NCBI GenBank assembly: GCA_024628785.1
Contig: CP102405.1
Location: 1,240,001-1,304,000, forward strand
Reading direction: 5' to 3'
Source: Fusobacteria bacterium ZRK30
GTDB lineage: Bacteria > Fusobacteriota > Fusobacteriia > Fusobacteriales > Fusobacteriaceae
DNA length: 64,000 nucleotides
Positions 25,133 through 33,122 of this stretch are shown piece after piece. The notes beneath the pieces are model-generated. The model was not told where the DNA came from. It saw nothing but the letters and a program-made list of their open reading frames with translations, and made no database searches. The stretch's first letter is position 1. Each line of letters opens with the position of its first letter. Position numbers and translations under genes: made by a program.

Positions 25133-26260
25133 ATGAAACTAAAAATTACAGAATTAAAAAAAGAAAAAGATAGATATTTAGCGGTGGTCGAATACTTAGA
25201 TGGAGGTATAGAATTTTATCCTGATGGTAAGGGTGGCCAGTTAGGAGACAGAGGGAATGTAGGAGAAGCTCATGTATTGGAAGTGGATAGGGACGGCAAT
25301 CTCTTTTTGGATATGGAATTAGAATTAGGAGAGTATGAGTACCTTATAGATATGGACAGACGGTGTGAGATAGGGAAAAATCATACAACACAGCATATAG
25401 TATCGGCATATTTAAAGAAAAAATACGACTATGATACTGTAGGATTTCGTATGGGAGAGGAATATTCTACTGTAGATTTCCCTAGTCTAGACCTTATAGA
25501 CAGTGAAAAAATAAAGGATTTAGAGGAAGAGGTAAACAGGATAATCGGAAAAGACATGAAGATAGAGGTATTAGAACTTTCAAGGGAGGAAGCCAGCCAG
25601 ATAGAATCCCTCAGGAAATCTATAAGTGATAAGATAGTAGGGAAAATAAAGGTTGTAAAAATAGAAGATTTCGATATGAATGCCTGCGGCGGATTTCATA
25701 CCCAGAAAACAAGTGAGATCGGATTATTTAAAGTTATAAATTATGAGAAAGTAAAGAAAACTATAACTCGTGTCTATTATAAAGCAGGGAAATCAGCCTA
25801 TGAAGATTATTATGAAAAACATAATATAATAAAAAAATCTACTACTCAACTGAGCTCTACTGTGGAAGAGATAAATGATAAGATAGATTGTTTGTTGGAA
25901 GAAAATAAATCTAAAGCTAAGGAACTGAATAGTCTGTATCACGACTACAGTGAATTGTTGTGTGAAAAATTAAAGGTTAATGCAAAAATTCAAGGTGAAA
26001 ATAAAATAATTATCTATAAAAAAAATGATGCGGTAACTAAATTTTTTCCTAAGTTTATAGGGAATGAAAAATACTCTGTTATACATGGCGAAGATGGCAA
26101 TTTTACTGTGATGAGTAGGGCTATAAACTGTGGTGAATTGAAGAATAATTTAGAAAAGCTAGGGTATATTGTAAAAGGTGGCGGGAATTCCGCAAGAATT
26201 AATTTGAGAATAGATATAAATATAGAAAAAATAGTTGATATTTTTATGAAATTACTTTAA
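25133..26260 (+). CDS. Alanyl-tRNA editing protein, AlaX-L type
   Basis: A 375-residue stand-alone editing protein that probably hydrolyses Ser-tRNA(Ala). An N-terminal beta barrel is followed by the zinc site: HTTQH (His84 and His88) and CGGFH (Cys185 and His189), the AlaRS/ThrRS editing signature. Residues ~230-375 resemble DHHA1, ending GNSARINLRI. It stands 36 bases after tag with its own aggaggaa site. Similar to the DHHA1-containing proteins of many Firmicutes and fusobacteria. Confidence 0.88.
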   Translation: MKLKITELKKEKDRYLAVVEYLDGGIEFYPDGKGGQLGDRGNVGEAHVLEVDRDGNLFLDMELELGEYEYLIDMDRRCEIGKNHTTQHIVSAYLKKKYDYDTVGFRMGEEYSTVDFPSLDLIDSEKIKDLEEEVNRIIGKDMKIEVLELSREEASQIESLRKSISDKIVGKIKVVKIEDFDMNACGGFHTQKTSEIGLFKVINYEKVKKTITRVYYKAGKSAYEDYYEKHNIIKKSTTQLSSTVEEINDKIDCLLEENKSKAKELNSLYHDYSELLCEKLKVNAKIQGENKIIIYKKNDAVTKFFPKFIGNEKYSVIHGEDGNFTVMSRAINCGELKNNLEKLGYIVKGGGNSARINLRIDINIEKIVDIFMKLL

Positions 26261-26419
26261 AATTAAGAGTAAAATTAAATTTTTTATAATATTTCAAAAA
26301 AATGAAATTTTGAAATAAAAATATAGAATAATATGGAAGTTAGTAAGTAGGTAAAAAAAGCGTGTAACTATATGAAAATTTAATTGAAATTATGAATATA
26401 AAGATTGTGGAGGAGAAAA

Positions 26420-27463
26420 ATGAATAAGATAAACTTATTAGAGTTAGAGTACGATGAATTAGAAGGTGTTGTAATAGATTTAGGAATGAAAAAATTTAAT
26501 GCAAAACAAATATATGAGTGGCTACATGTAAAAATTGCCAGAAAGATAGAGGATATGACAAATATATCTAAAAAAAATAGGGAATTATTGGAAGAAAAAA
26601 CTTATATACCTTATTTAAACCTATTAGATCACCAAGTATCTAAAAAAGACGGGACAGAGAAGTTTTTATTTAAATTAGAAGATGGAACTAGTATTGAGAC
26701 TGTATTGTTAAAACATAAAGATAGAAATACAGTGTGTCTTTCAAGTCAGGTAGGATGTCCTGTAAAATGTAGTTTCTGTGCAACAGGTCAAGGTGGATAT
26801 ACTAGAGACTTATTCAACCATGAGATTGTAAACCAGGTATATACTATCCATAGGAGATTAGTTAAAAAAGGTGAAGGAGTAAATAACTTAGTATTTATGG
26901 GAATGGGAGAGCCATTATTAAACATAAATAACACTATAAAATCTATAAGAATGTTATCTGATGAAAAAGGACTTAATATTTCAAAGAGAAGAATAACAGT
27001 ATCTACTTCTGGAATTGTACCAGGAATTGAAAAGTTATTACAAGAGAAGATGCCTATAGGATTAGCTGTTTCACTTCATGCAGTAACTGACGAAAAGAGA
27101 AATGAGATCATCCCTATCAACAGAAGATATCCATTACAGGATCTATATACAACTTTACAACAATATCAAATGTATACAAAGAGAAGACTTACTTTTGAAT
27201 ATATCTTAATAGATGAATTCAACTGTTCAATGAGAGATGCTGATATGCTGGCTGAATTTATGTATGGGTTTGATCATATAGTAAACTTGATCCCTTACAA
27301 TGAAGTAGAGGGGACAGACTATAAGAGACCTGATAAGGAGAAAATTGAAAAGTTCTACAATCAATTGAAGGAAGTAAGAAAGATCAATGTAACTTTTAGA
27401 GGAGAAAAAGGTTCTGACATAGATGGAGCTTGTGGACAACTAAGACAAAAAAACAAAAGGTAG
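26420..27463 (+). CDS. rlmN: Dual-specificity 23S rRNA (adenine2503-C2) / tRNA methyltransferase
   Basis: Radical SAM methyltransferase that methylates C2 of A2503 in 23S rRNA and A37 in several tRNAs. The 347 residues have the CPVKCSFC cluster motif (CX3CX2C), GMGEPLLN, and the C-terminal methyl-carrying cysteine in DGACGQL. I chose the ATG at 26420, seven bases after gaggag; an upstream TTG would add only five residues. It precedes the PBP gene by six bases, so they are probably one operon. Confidence 0.96.
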   Translation: MNKINLLELEYDELEGVVIDLGMKKFNAKQIYEWLHVKIARKIEDMTNISKKNRELLEEKTYIPYLNLLDHQVSKKDGTEKFLFKLEDGTSIETVLLKHKDRNTVCLSSQVGCPVKCSFCATGQGGYTRDLFNHEIVNQVYTIHRRLVKKGEGVNNLVFMGMGEPLLNINNTIKSIRMLSDEKGLNISKRRITVSTSGIVPGIEKLLQEKMPIGLAVSLHAVTDEKRNEIIPINRRYPLQDLYTTLQQYQMYTKRRLTFEYILIDEFNCSMRDADMLAEFMYGFDHIVNLIPYNEVEGTDYKRPDKEKIEKFYNQLKEVRKINVTFRGEKGSDIDGACGQLRQKNKR

Positions 27464-27469
27464 GATACT

Positions 27470-29653
27470 ATGAAAAAATTATTTCGTAATATATTATTTA
27501 TATTTATAGGATTATTCATATTAGGGGGAGTAGGAGCGACAGTTCTTATTGTGAAAGCATATAGGGAACTGCCGGACCTGGGACAGTTAATAGAAGGGTA
27601 TAACCCAGTAGTACCAAGTAAAATATATGATGCAAATGGTGAAGTAATAGATATTCTTTATAAGGAAATCAGAGAAACTGCAACTATAGAGGAGATGCCA
27701 AAATCTCTTAAAGATGCTTATGTGGCTATAGAGGACAGGAGATTTTATAGTCATCATGGGTTTGATGTTTTGGGAATGGGAAGAGCTATGGTAGTAAATG
27801 TAGTTACTATGAGTAAAGCCCAGGGAGCCAGTTCGATAACCCAGCAGCTGGCTAAAAACGCCTTTCTTACCAATGAGAAAAGGATCATGAGAAAGGTAAA
27901 AGAAGCTATAATTACAGTGGAATTGGAAAGAGGATATACCAAAGATGAGATCCTGGAAAAATATATGAATGAGATATATTTTGGGTCAGGGGCCTACGGA
28001 GTAAAAACAGCAGCCAGGGCATTTTATGGTAAATCTGTGGGAGATATAAATATAGCTGAATCTGCACTTTTAGCCGGGGTACCTAACAGGCCTAATAAAT
28101 ATAACCCTAGAAGGCATCTAAATAATGCAGTAGCTAGAGGAAAATTAGTTCTGGTTCAAATGAAAAGATATAACCTCATAGATGAAGAAGAATATCAAAA
28201 AGCACTGTCCCATAAATTTTATAATGAAGGGCAGCTGCCAGATGAGTTGAAAGACTTGTCTATAGAGGAATTATCCAAATTAAATGTTACTGTAATAAAG
28301 AGTGTGAGTAAAAAAAGGAGCTATAATACTCCTGATTTTACCAATATAGTAGAAAAAAAATTATTTGAATTATTTACAGAAAAGCAAATATACGAAGAGG
28401 GATTAGAAGTCTATACGACCTTGGATATAGGGATGCAGAAGGCAGCTAAATTAACATTTGAAAATTATGAGCCATTAAAAGAAAAAAAAGGTTTAGATGG
28501 CGGAATGGTCACTATAGAAGCTGATACAGGTTATGTAAGAGCAGTTATAGGCGGAAAAGGTTTTAAATCTGGAGATTACAACAGAGCTATCTATGCCAAA
28601 AGGCAGCCAGGATCAGCCTTTAAACCATTTGTATATTTCACAGCTTTGAGACTTGGTTATCCTATGAATACGGTGATTGAAGATACTCCGCTGGAATTTG
28701 GGGAGTGGAAACCAAGAAACTATGGGGGGAATTTCAGAAAAAATTTCACCCTCTTAGAAGGAATGGAAAGGTCTATAAATATAGTTGCAATAAAAACATT
28801 GCAAAAAGTTGGGCTTAAAAATGTAGGTGAAACTGTAAAATTAGCAGGTGGAGAAGATATAAAGATCCCTCAAAATTTAACAGCGGCACTTGGAACAATG
28901 GTAGTGACTCCATATGAACTTTCAAGTTTATACCTGCCATTTGCAAATGGCGGGTATAGGGTTAAACCTCAGTTTATTACCCAGATAAAAAATAGATATG
29001 GAAAGGTAATATATCAGGAACAAGCAAAGCAGCAGAGAGTTTTCAAAAGTGAAGATGTAGCTCTCATTACTCATATGATGGAAGATGTTGTAAACCTTGG
29101 AAGTGGTAGAAATGCCAGAGTTAAAAAAGATGGAAAAAACATTGTGCAAGGGGGAAAAACCGGTACAACCAACAGGCAGAGAACAGCTTGGTTTGCTGGG
29201 ATAACTCCTAAGTATGTTACTACAGTCTATATAGGATATGATGATAACAGACCTATGGATAAATCAGCTACTGGAGGAGGCCTCACAGCCAAATTATGGG
29301 GAAACTACTATCAAATGCTGGTAGATGATGGGTATGATACCGGTAAGGAGTTTAATTATATTACTGATGGCTTAAAAAATGGTAAATTGAGTAAGGTACT
29401 TATCGATTCTAAAAATGGTAGATTAGCAGATTCTACATCTGGATGGAATAAGAGGTGGGCTTTATTTAAAAAAGGAACCGAACCAGTAGAGATGGCTTCG
29501 ATATATAACTCAGATTTCAATGATTTTTTTATAGAATCCAATGAAATTATGATGGATAAGGTAGAAGAAACAAGGGAATCAAAAAAAAATATGGAACAGA
29601 ATAAAAAAAATATAAACTCTGATTCTATGTTTAAAGATCTCTTTGGGAATTAA
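27470..29653 (+). CDS. Bifunctional penicillin-binding protein 1A
   Basis: Polymerises and crosslinks peptidoglycan at the inner membrane. A membrane anchor lies at residues ~7-28 and the GT51 transglycosylase domain at ~55-235 with EDRRFYSHHGFD, GASSITQQLAKN and YLNEIYFG-like EIYFGSGAYG. The transpeptidase domain at ~330-600 has the SxxK motif GSAFKP, SIN, and KTGTTN. The 727 residues are normal for class A enzymes. The C-terminal tail is acidic and asparagine-rich. It follows rlmN closely. Confidence 0.94.
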   Translation: MKKLFRNILFIFIGLFILGGVGATVLIVKAYRELPDLGQLIEGYNPVVPSKIYDANGEVIDILYKEIRETATIEEMPKSLKDAYVAIEDRRFYSHHGFDVLGMGRAMVVNVVTMSKAQGASSITQQLAKNAFLTNEKRIMRKVKEAIITVELERGYTKDEILEKYMNEIYFGSGAYGVKTAARAFYGKSVGDINIAESALLAGVPNRPNKYNPRRHLNNAVARGKLVLVQMKRYNLIDEEEYQKALSHKFYNEGQLPDELKDLSIEELSKLNVTVIKSVSKKRSYNTPDFTNIVEKKLFELFTEKQIYEEGLEVYTTLDIGMQKAAKLTFENYEPLKEKKGLDGGMVTIEADTGYVRAVIGGKGFKSGDYNRAIYAKRQPGSAFKPFVYFTALRLGYPMNTVIEDTPLEFGEWKPRNYGGNFRKNFTLLEGMERSINIVAIKTLQKVGLKNVGETVKLAGGEDIKIPQNLTAALGTMVVTPYELSSLYLPFANGGYRVKPQFITQIKNRYGKVIYQEQAKQQRVFKSEDVALITHMMEDVVNLGSGRNARVKKDGKNIVQGGKTGTTNRQRTAWFAGITPKYVTTVYIGYDDNRPMDKSATGGGLTAKLWGNYYQMLVDDGYDTGKEFNYITDGLKNGKLSKVLIDSKNGRLADSTSGWNKRWALFKKGTEPVEMASIYNSDFNDFFIESNEIMMDKVEETRESKKNMEQNKKNINSDSMFKDLFGN

Positions 29654-29684
29654 AAAAATTAAATATTTAAATCCACTTTTGTGG

Positions 29685-29758
29685 TAGATGTTCGAAAAAT
29701 CCATCTATAAAAAACCAAAGACTATGTGTAGAGGTCGAAACAAATCTACGCTTTTTTT
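29685..29758 (+). ncRNA. Candidate preQ1-I riboswitch with terminator platform
   Basis: TAGATG at 29685-29690 pairs with CATCTA at 29702-29707 around an 11-base loop (TTCGAAAAATC). The 3' tail TAAAAAACCAAAG matches the A-rich tail of preQ1-I aptamers. A terminator (GTGTAGA at 29726-29732 with TCTACGC at 29745-29751, then seven Ts) follows. An antiterminator is also visible: TAGAT and TTCGA at 29685-29695 pair with TCGAA (29735-29739) and ATCTA (29744-29748). Ligand holding P1 would release the terminator, an OFF switch. Oddity: the usual P2 pairing of loop with tail is not clear. The gene context (a queuosine-precursor transporter) fits the class. Confidence 0.6.
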
Positions 29759-29769
29759 GGTGTACTTTT

Positions 29770-29795
29770 AGGAGGGATTTTTTATCCCTCCTTTT
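29770..29795 (+). terminator. Second terminator in the queuosine leader
   Basis: A perfect 9-base stem, AGGAGGGAT at 29770-29778 with ATCCCTCCT at 29784-29792, and a T-run. It stands 12 bases after the riboswitch terminator, and 115 bases before the transporter. Confidence 0.8.
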
Positions 29796-29846
29796 ATATT
29801 TAGAGAAATAAGAGGGAGATCTTAGACAAAAAAATTAAGAAATGGT

Positions 29847-29875
29847 ATTTGGGGCAGTCAAAAGTCAGCCCAAAT
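29847..29875 (+). repeat. Stem-loop before the transporter gene
   Basis: ATTTGGG (29847-29853) pairs with CCCAAAT (29869-29875), extended by GC pairing with one bulge; the loop is AGTCAAAAGTCA-like. There is no T-run, so it is not a terminator. Confidence 0.45.
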
Positions 29876-29909
29876 AATAGAGTGTAAAGAATAAAAAGGA
29901 GAAATAAAT

Positions 29910-30653
29910 ATGCAAAATATAATACTTTGGTTTGTAATGTTGTTAGTTAACTTTGGATTTATCTTATATTTTTATAGGGCTTATGGTAAGAATGGTCTCT
30001 ATGCTTATATACCGATAACTATAATATTGGCTCAGATACAGGTAAATAAAGCTATAGAGATAGGCGGGATGTCATCTACTTTAGGAAATATAATGTTTGC
30101 ATCAAGTTTTTTGGTGACAGATATATTATCAGAAAAATATGGATTGAAGGCAGCAGCCAAAGGAGCCAAGATAGGACTTTTAAGTAATATAGCAGCTACT
30201 ATATTACTCCAAGTTTCAGTGGCTTTTGAGCCTAGTACAGCTGATTATTCACAGGTGGCTATGGAAACATTGTTTGGACCATTATCCAGGTTTACAGCAG
30301 TGGGACTTATATGTTACTGGATGTCACAAAATATAGATATCCACCTGTTTGAAAAACTCAAGAAAAAATTTCCAGAAAATAAACATCTTTGGCTTAGAAA
30401 TAACGGTAGTACGATGCTGAGTCAATTTGTAGACACAGCAATCTTTACGTATTTAGCTTTCTACCTAAGTTTTGACTTTTTAGGATTCTCATATGCGGGA
30501 TTTTATGATTTTAAAACATGTTTAGAGATATTTACAACTACATATCTGATGAAAATTGTAATAGCAACCTTTGATACACCATTTTTATATCTGGCTAAAA
30601 AGATGCATAGAGAGACGGCAATTGAAGATGGAAAATTAAAAATGGAAAGTTAA
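29910..30653 (+). CDS. yhhQ: Queuosine precursor transporter, YhhQ/VUT family
   Basis: A 247-residue inner-membrane carrier of the VUT (YhhQ/COG1738) family, which imports the queuosine precursors preQ0, preQ1 or queuine. The family pattern SSFLVTDILSEKYG (about residues 65-78) and SQFVDTAIFTYLAF (about 171-184) is present within seven predicted membrane segments. It follows a candidate preQ1-type riboswitch leader and precedes a QueL candidate by 61 bases, which supports the role. Confidence 0.88.
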   Translation: MQNIILWFVMLLVNFGFILYFYRAYGKNGLYAYIPITIILAQIQVNKAIEIGGMSSTLGNIMFASSFLVTDILSEKYGLKAAAKGAKIGLLSNIAATILLQVSVAFEPSTADYSQVAMETLFGPLSRFTAVGLICYWMSQNIDIHLFEKLKKKFPENKHLWLRNNGSTMLSQFVDTAIFTYLAFYLSFDFLGFSYAGFYDFKTCLEIFTTTYLMKIVIATFDTPFLYLAKKMHRETAIEDGKLKMES

Positions 30654-30714
30654 AATAATATGATTATTATTTTAAATAAGTGAAAAATACAGAATATAAA
30701 GGTAGAGGTGGAAC

Positions 30715-31413
30715 ATGAGATATAATAAGGTTTTAGATAAAAATATTAGAGAAATAGTACTCCTTAAAAGCTTTCCCTGCAGTTATGGGAAATGCAAATT
30801 TTGCAACTATATAGAAGATAATTCTATAGATGAAGGAAAAATAAATGAGGTTAACTTTGATGTTTTAAAGGAAGTAACCGGAGAATTTGGAGTATTAGAA
30901 GTTATAAACTCTGGTTCTGTTTTTGAAATTCCCTCTGAAACACTAAAAAAAATCAGGGAAGTTGTCAAGCAAAAGAAGATAAAGATCTTATATTTTGAAG
31001 CCTATTACGGTTATATAAAAAGATTGGATGAGATCAGAGATTATTTTGATGGGGTAGAAATAAGATTCCGTATAGGAGTTGAAACCTTTGATGACAAGTA
31101 CAGGATAAATTCCTACGGTAAAAACTTTGTGATAGACGAAGGTATCTTAAAAAAATTAAGCAGTGAATTTTATTCAGCTTGTTTACTGGTTTGTACTGTA
31201 GGCCAGACTGAGGAAATGATAGCTAAAGATATAGAGAGAGGACTGGAAAACTTTAAACAGATAACCATAAATGTATTTATAGACAATGGAACCGAGGTAA
31301 AGCAGGATAAGGATCTGGTTAAATGGCTTATGAAAAACTATAGTTATTTAAAGGCTGATCCCCGTGTGGAACTTTTATATGACAATAAAGATTTAGGAGT
31401 ATTTGAACAGTAA
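30715..31413 (+). CDS. Radical SAM protein, probable queuine lyase (QueL)
   Basis: A 232-residue protein with cysteines at 22, 27 and 30 (FPCSYGKCKFC), giving CX4CX2C instead of the usual CX3CX2C. FEAYYGYI, RIGVETFDD and NSYGKNF are further conserved-looking segments. Queuine lyase, known from Clostridioides difficile, is a non-canonical radical SAM enzyme that converts imported queuine to preQ1 and is coded beside queuosine transporters. The setting here, directly behind the YhhQ gene and under a preQ1-type leader, matches that. It could instead be another small radical SAM enzyme. Confidence 0.65.
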   Translation: MRYNKVLDKNIREIVLLKSFPCSYGKCKFCNYIEDNSIDEGKINEVNFDVLKEVTGEFGVLEVINSGSVFEIPSETLKKIREVVKQKKIKILYFEAYYGYIKRLDEIRDYFDGVEIRFRIGVETFDDKYRINSYGKNFVIDEGILKKLSSEFYSACLLVCTVGQTEEMIAKDIERGLENFKQITINVFIDNGTEVKQDKDLVKWLMKNYSYLKADPRVELLYDNKDLGVFEQ

Positions 31414-31449
31414 AATATTTTAAATGGAATAAGGTGTCAAAAGAATAAA

Positions 31450-31485
31450 AAAAGACTGTAGAGGAAAAATTCTACAGTCTTTTTT
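31450..31485. terminator. Bidirectional terminator
   Basis: AAAAGACTGTAGA at 31450-31462 pairs perfectly with TCTACAGTCTTTT at 31471-31483. It ends the queL candidate and the convergent MATE gene. Confidence 0.92.
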
Positions 31486-31487
31486 AT

Positions 31488-32801
31488 TTAAGCTAATTTT
31501 AAACTTTTTATTGATCTATTTGTCAGACAATAACTTACAATTAGACAGCAAACTTCGGAAAGAGGAATAGCCAGCCAGATTCCCTTGTCACCGAAAAAGT
31601 GAGGAAGTGTAAATAAAAATATCGATACAAATATAAGAGAACGTAAAAGAGCTATCAATGCTGATTCAAATGGTTTTTCAATGGCTGTATGAAATGCAGA
31701 AGCAATTACATTTATAAATGAAATGAAGTAAGCTAAGATAAAATAACTGGTGGCTGTTAATGCTAACTTAGTCAGTTCAATATTTCCTTTAGTAAATAAA
31801 CTTATAAGTGACACACTGTTGAACTTCATTATAAAAAAAGCAGAAATACCTACAAAAGCTCCAGTAAAAAGTGAAATTTTCAAAATTTCTTTTATTTTAT
31901 CAGGCCTGTTTGCACCTAAATTATAAGAAACAATCGGCTGAAGAGCTAGAGAGAGTCCGTATAATGTTATATTTACGAGGTTATTTACATAAAATACAAT
32001 AGTGAGAGCGGAAACACCCAGTTCACCAATATATTCCATTATAATTCTATTGAATAAAAATGCTGCTATTGCAGTGGATATAACTGATAACATCTCAGAG
32101 CTCCCATTATAGAGTGCTGTTTTTAATAGTGTGAAATCTCCTTTAGGTTTACAAAGCTGGATTTTAGACCTGCCTTTAAAAAATAGCCCAAATAGTGCCA
32201 TTGTTCCAAATAAATTAGCCAAAATAGTTGCCCAGCCGGCCCCTTCTATTCCCCAGCCAAGTTTTACAATAAAGATGTAATCCAATATGATATTAGAAAG
32301 GCAGCAAGTAAATCCACTTAAAAAGATAGCATTTGGTTTTCCACCGATTCTTGCAAAAGTTTCTGTAAATATTGGCCCGGTAAAAAAAATTGCAAATAAA
32401 AGAATTGGAAATAAATAACCTTTGACTAAATTAAAAAGTGTAGCTCCTCCAAGGAAAATTATTATCTTATCTATAAAGATTAAACTAAATAAAGATAAAC
32501 CACTAATGATAGCAAGAAAAGATATAAAGATAAAACTAGTGATCTCGTTTGCTTTTTGAGTGTTACCTTTTCCCATTTGGATATTAGCTACAACCGATCC
32601 ACCTATAGCAATCATCATGGCTATACTGGTTAGTGTATTTACATAGGGCATAGCTAAGTTTATAGCCGCAAGCCCCCTTGGTCCTACAAAATTTCCTACA
32701 AACATCCCATCAATCATAGTCTGCATAGAAACTATTAGAAGACCGATGATACTTGGAATAGCAAATTTAAAAAATGTTTTTGTTGTTGATTCGTTTTTCA
32801 T
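31488..32801 (-). CDS. MATE family multidrug efflux transporter
   Basis: A 437-residue, twelve-segment membrane exporter of the MATE family, likely driven by Na+ or H+. It has the early TMIDGMFVGNFVGPRGLAAI segment, GWGIEGAGWATILANLFG, and the second-half ALTIVFYVNNLVNITLYGLSLALQP copy. It resembles the MepA/VmrA-like branch. Expression is probably repressed through two tandem palindromes directly upstream (32833-32858). The repressor gene is not in view. Confidence 0.9.
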   Translation of the reverse strand: MKNESTTKTFFKFAIPSIIGLLIVSMQTMIDGMFVGNFVGPRGLAAINLAMPYVNTLTSIAMMIAIGGSVVANIQMGKGNTQKANEITSFIFISFLAIISGLSLFSLIFIDKIIIFLGGATLFNLVKGYLFPILLFAIFFTGPIFTETFARIGGKPNAIFLSGFTCCLSNIILDYIFIVKLGWGIEGAGWATILANLFGTMALFGLFFKGRSKIQLCKPKGDFTLLKTALYNGSSEMLSVISTAIAAFLFNRIIMEYIGELGVSALTIVFYVNNLVNITLYGLSLALQPIVSYNLGANRPDKIKEILKISLFTGAFVGISAFFIMKFNSVSLISLFTKGNIELTKLALTATSYFILAYFISFINVIASAFHTAIEKPFESALIALLRSLIFVSIFLFTLPHFFGDKGIWLAIPLSEVCCLIVSYCLTNRSIKSLKLA

Positions 32802-32832
32802 AAAATGTCCTCCTTAATATATTTATAGTATA

Positions 32833-32858
32833 AACTATATAGTTGACTATATAGTCAA
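32833..32858 (-). promoter_or_regulatory. Tandem palindromic operators upstream of the MATE gene
   Basis: AACTATATAGTT (32833-32844) and TTGACTATATAGTCAA (32843-32858) are perfect palindromes of 12 and 16 bases, sharing two bases. The larger contains TTGACT, usable as a -35 for the minus-strand MATE gene, and TATACT lies nearer the gene. They resemble TetR- or MarR-type operators. Confidence 0.7.
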
Positions 32859-33049
32859 GAGAAAAATAGAAAAGATTTAAAATGGATAAAAGTATTCAAA
32901 TTTTATCTGAACAAAATATTGAAATTAGAAAGCAGTTACCTGAATACATATTGAGAATTGATTTTGAAAAAGAAGATCTGTGACTTAAAAATAAGAAAAA
33001 TACTTTCTGGGCAGTTTGAATAGAATCACCAATAGATTACAATTAAATT

Positions 33050-33079
33050 TTGATTTACTTTAAATAAGGGTGTTACAAT
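33050..33079 (+). promoter_or_regulatory. Promoter of the GAF-GGDEF gene
   Basis: TTGATT at 33050-33055, 18-base spacer, TACAAT at 33074-33079, 43 bases before the start codon. Confidence 0.55.
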
Positions 33080-33122
33080 AGAATGAAAATAAAATTATTT
33101 AAGGCTGACTAGGGAGGAAAAA

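Larger units (their letters stand above)
32802..33122. other. Intergenic region, 321 bases
   Basis: Holds the MATE operator palindromes, a 33-codon frame at 32882-32983 (MDKSIQILSEQNIEIRKQLP...) with no ribosome binding site, possibly the relic of an adjacent gene, and the promoter at 33050-33079. Confidence 0.5.

Noticed and set aside
29847-29875. A second riboswitch (preQ1-II or III) before yhhQ
   Set aside because: There is only one stem with a bulge and a 12-base loop; no conserved pattern of those classes is recognisable.
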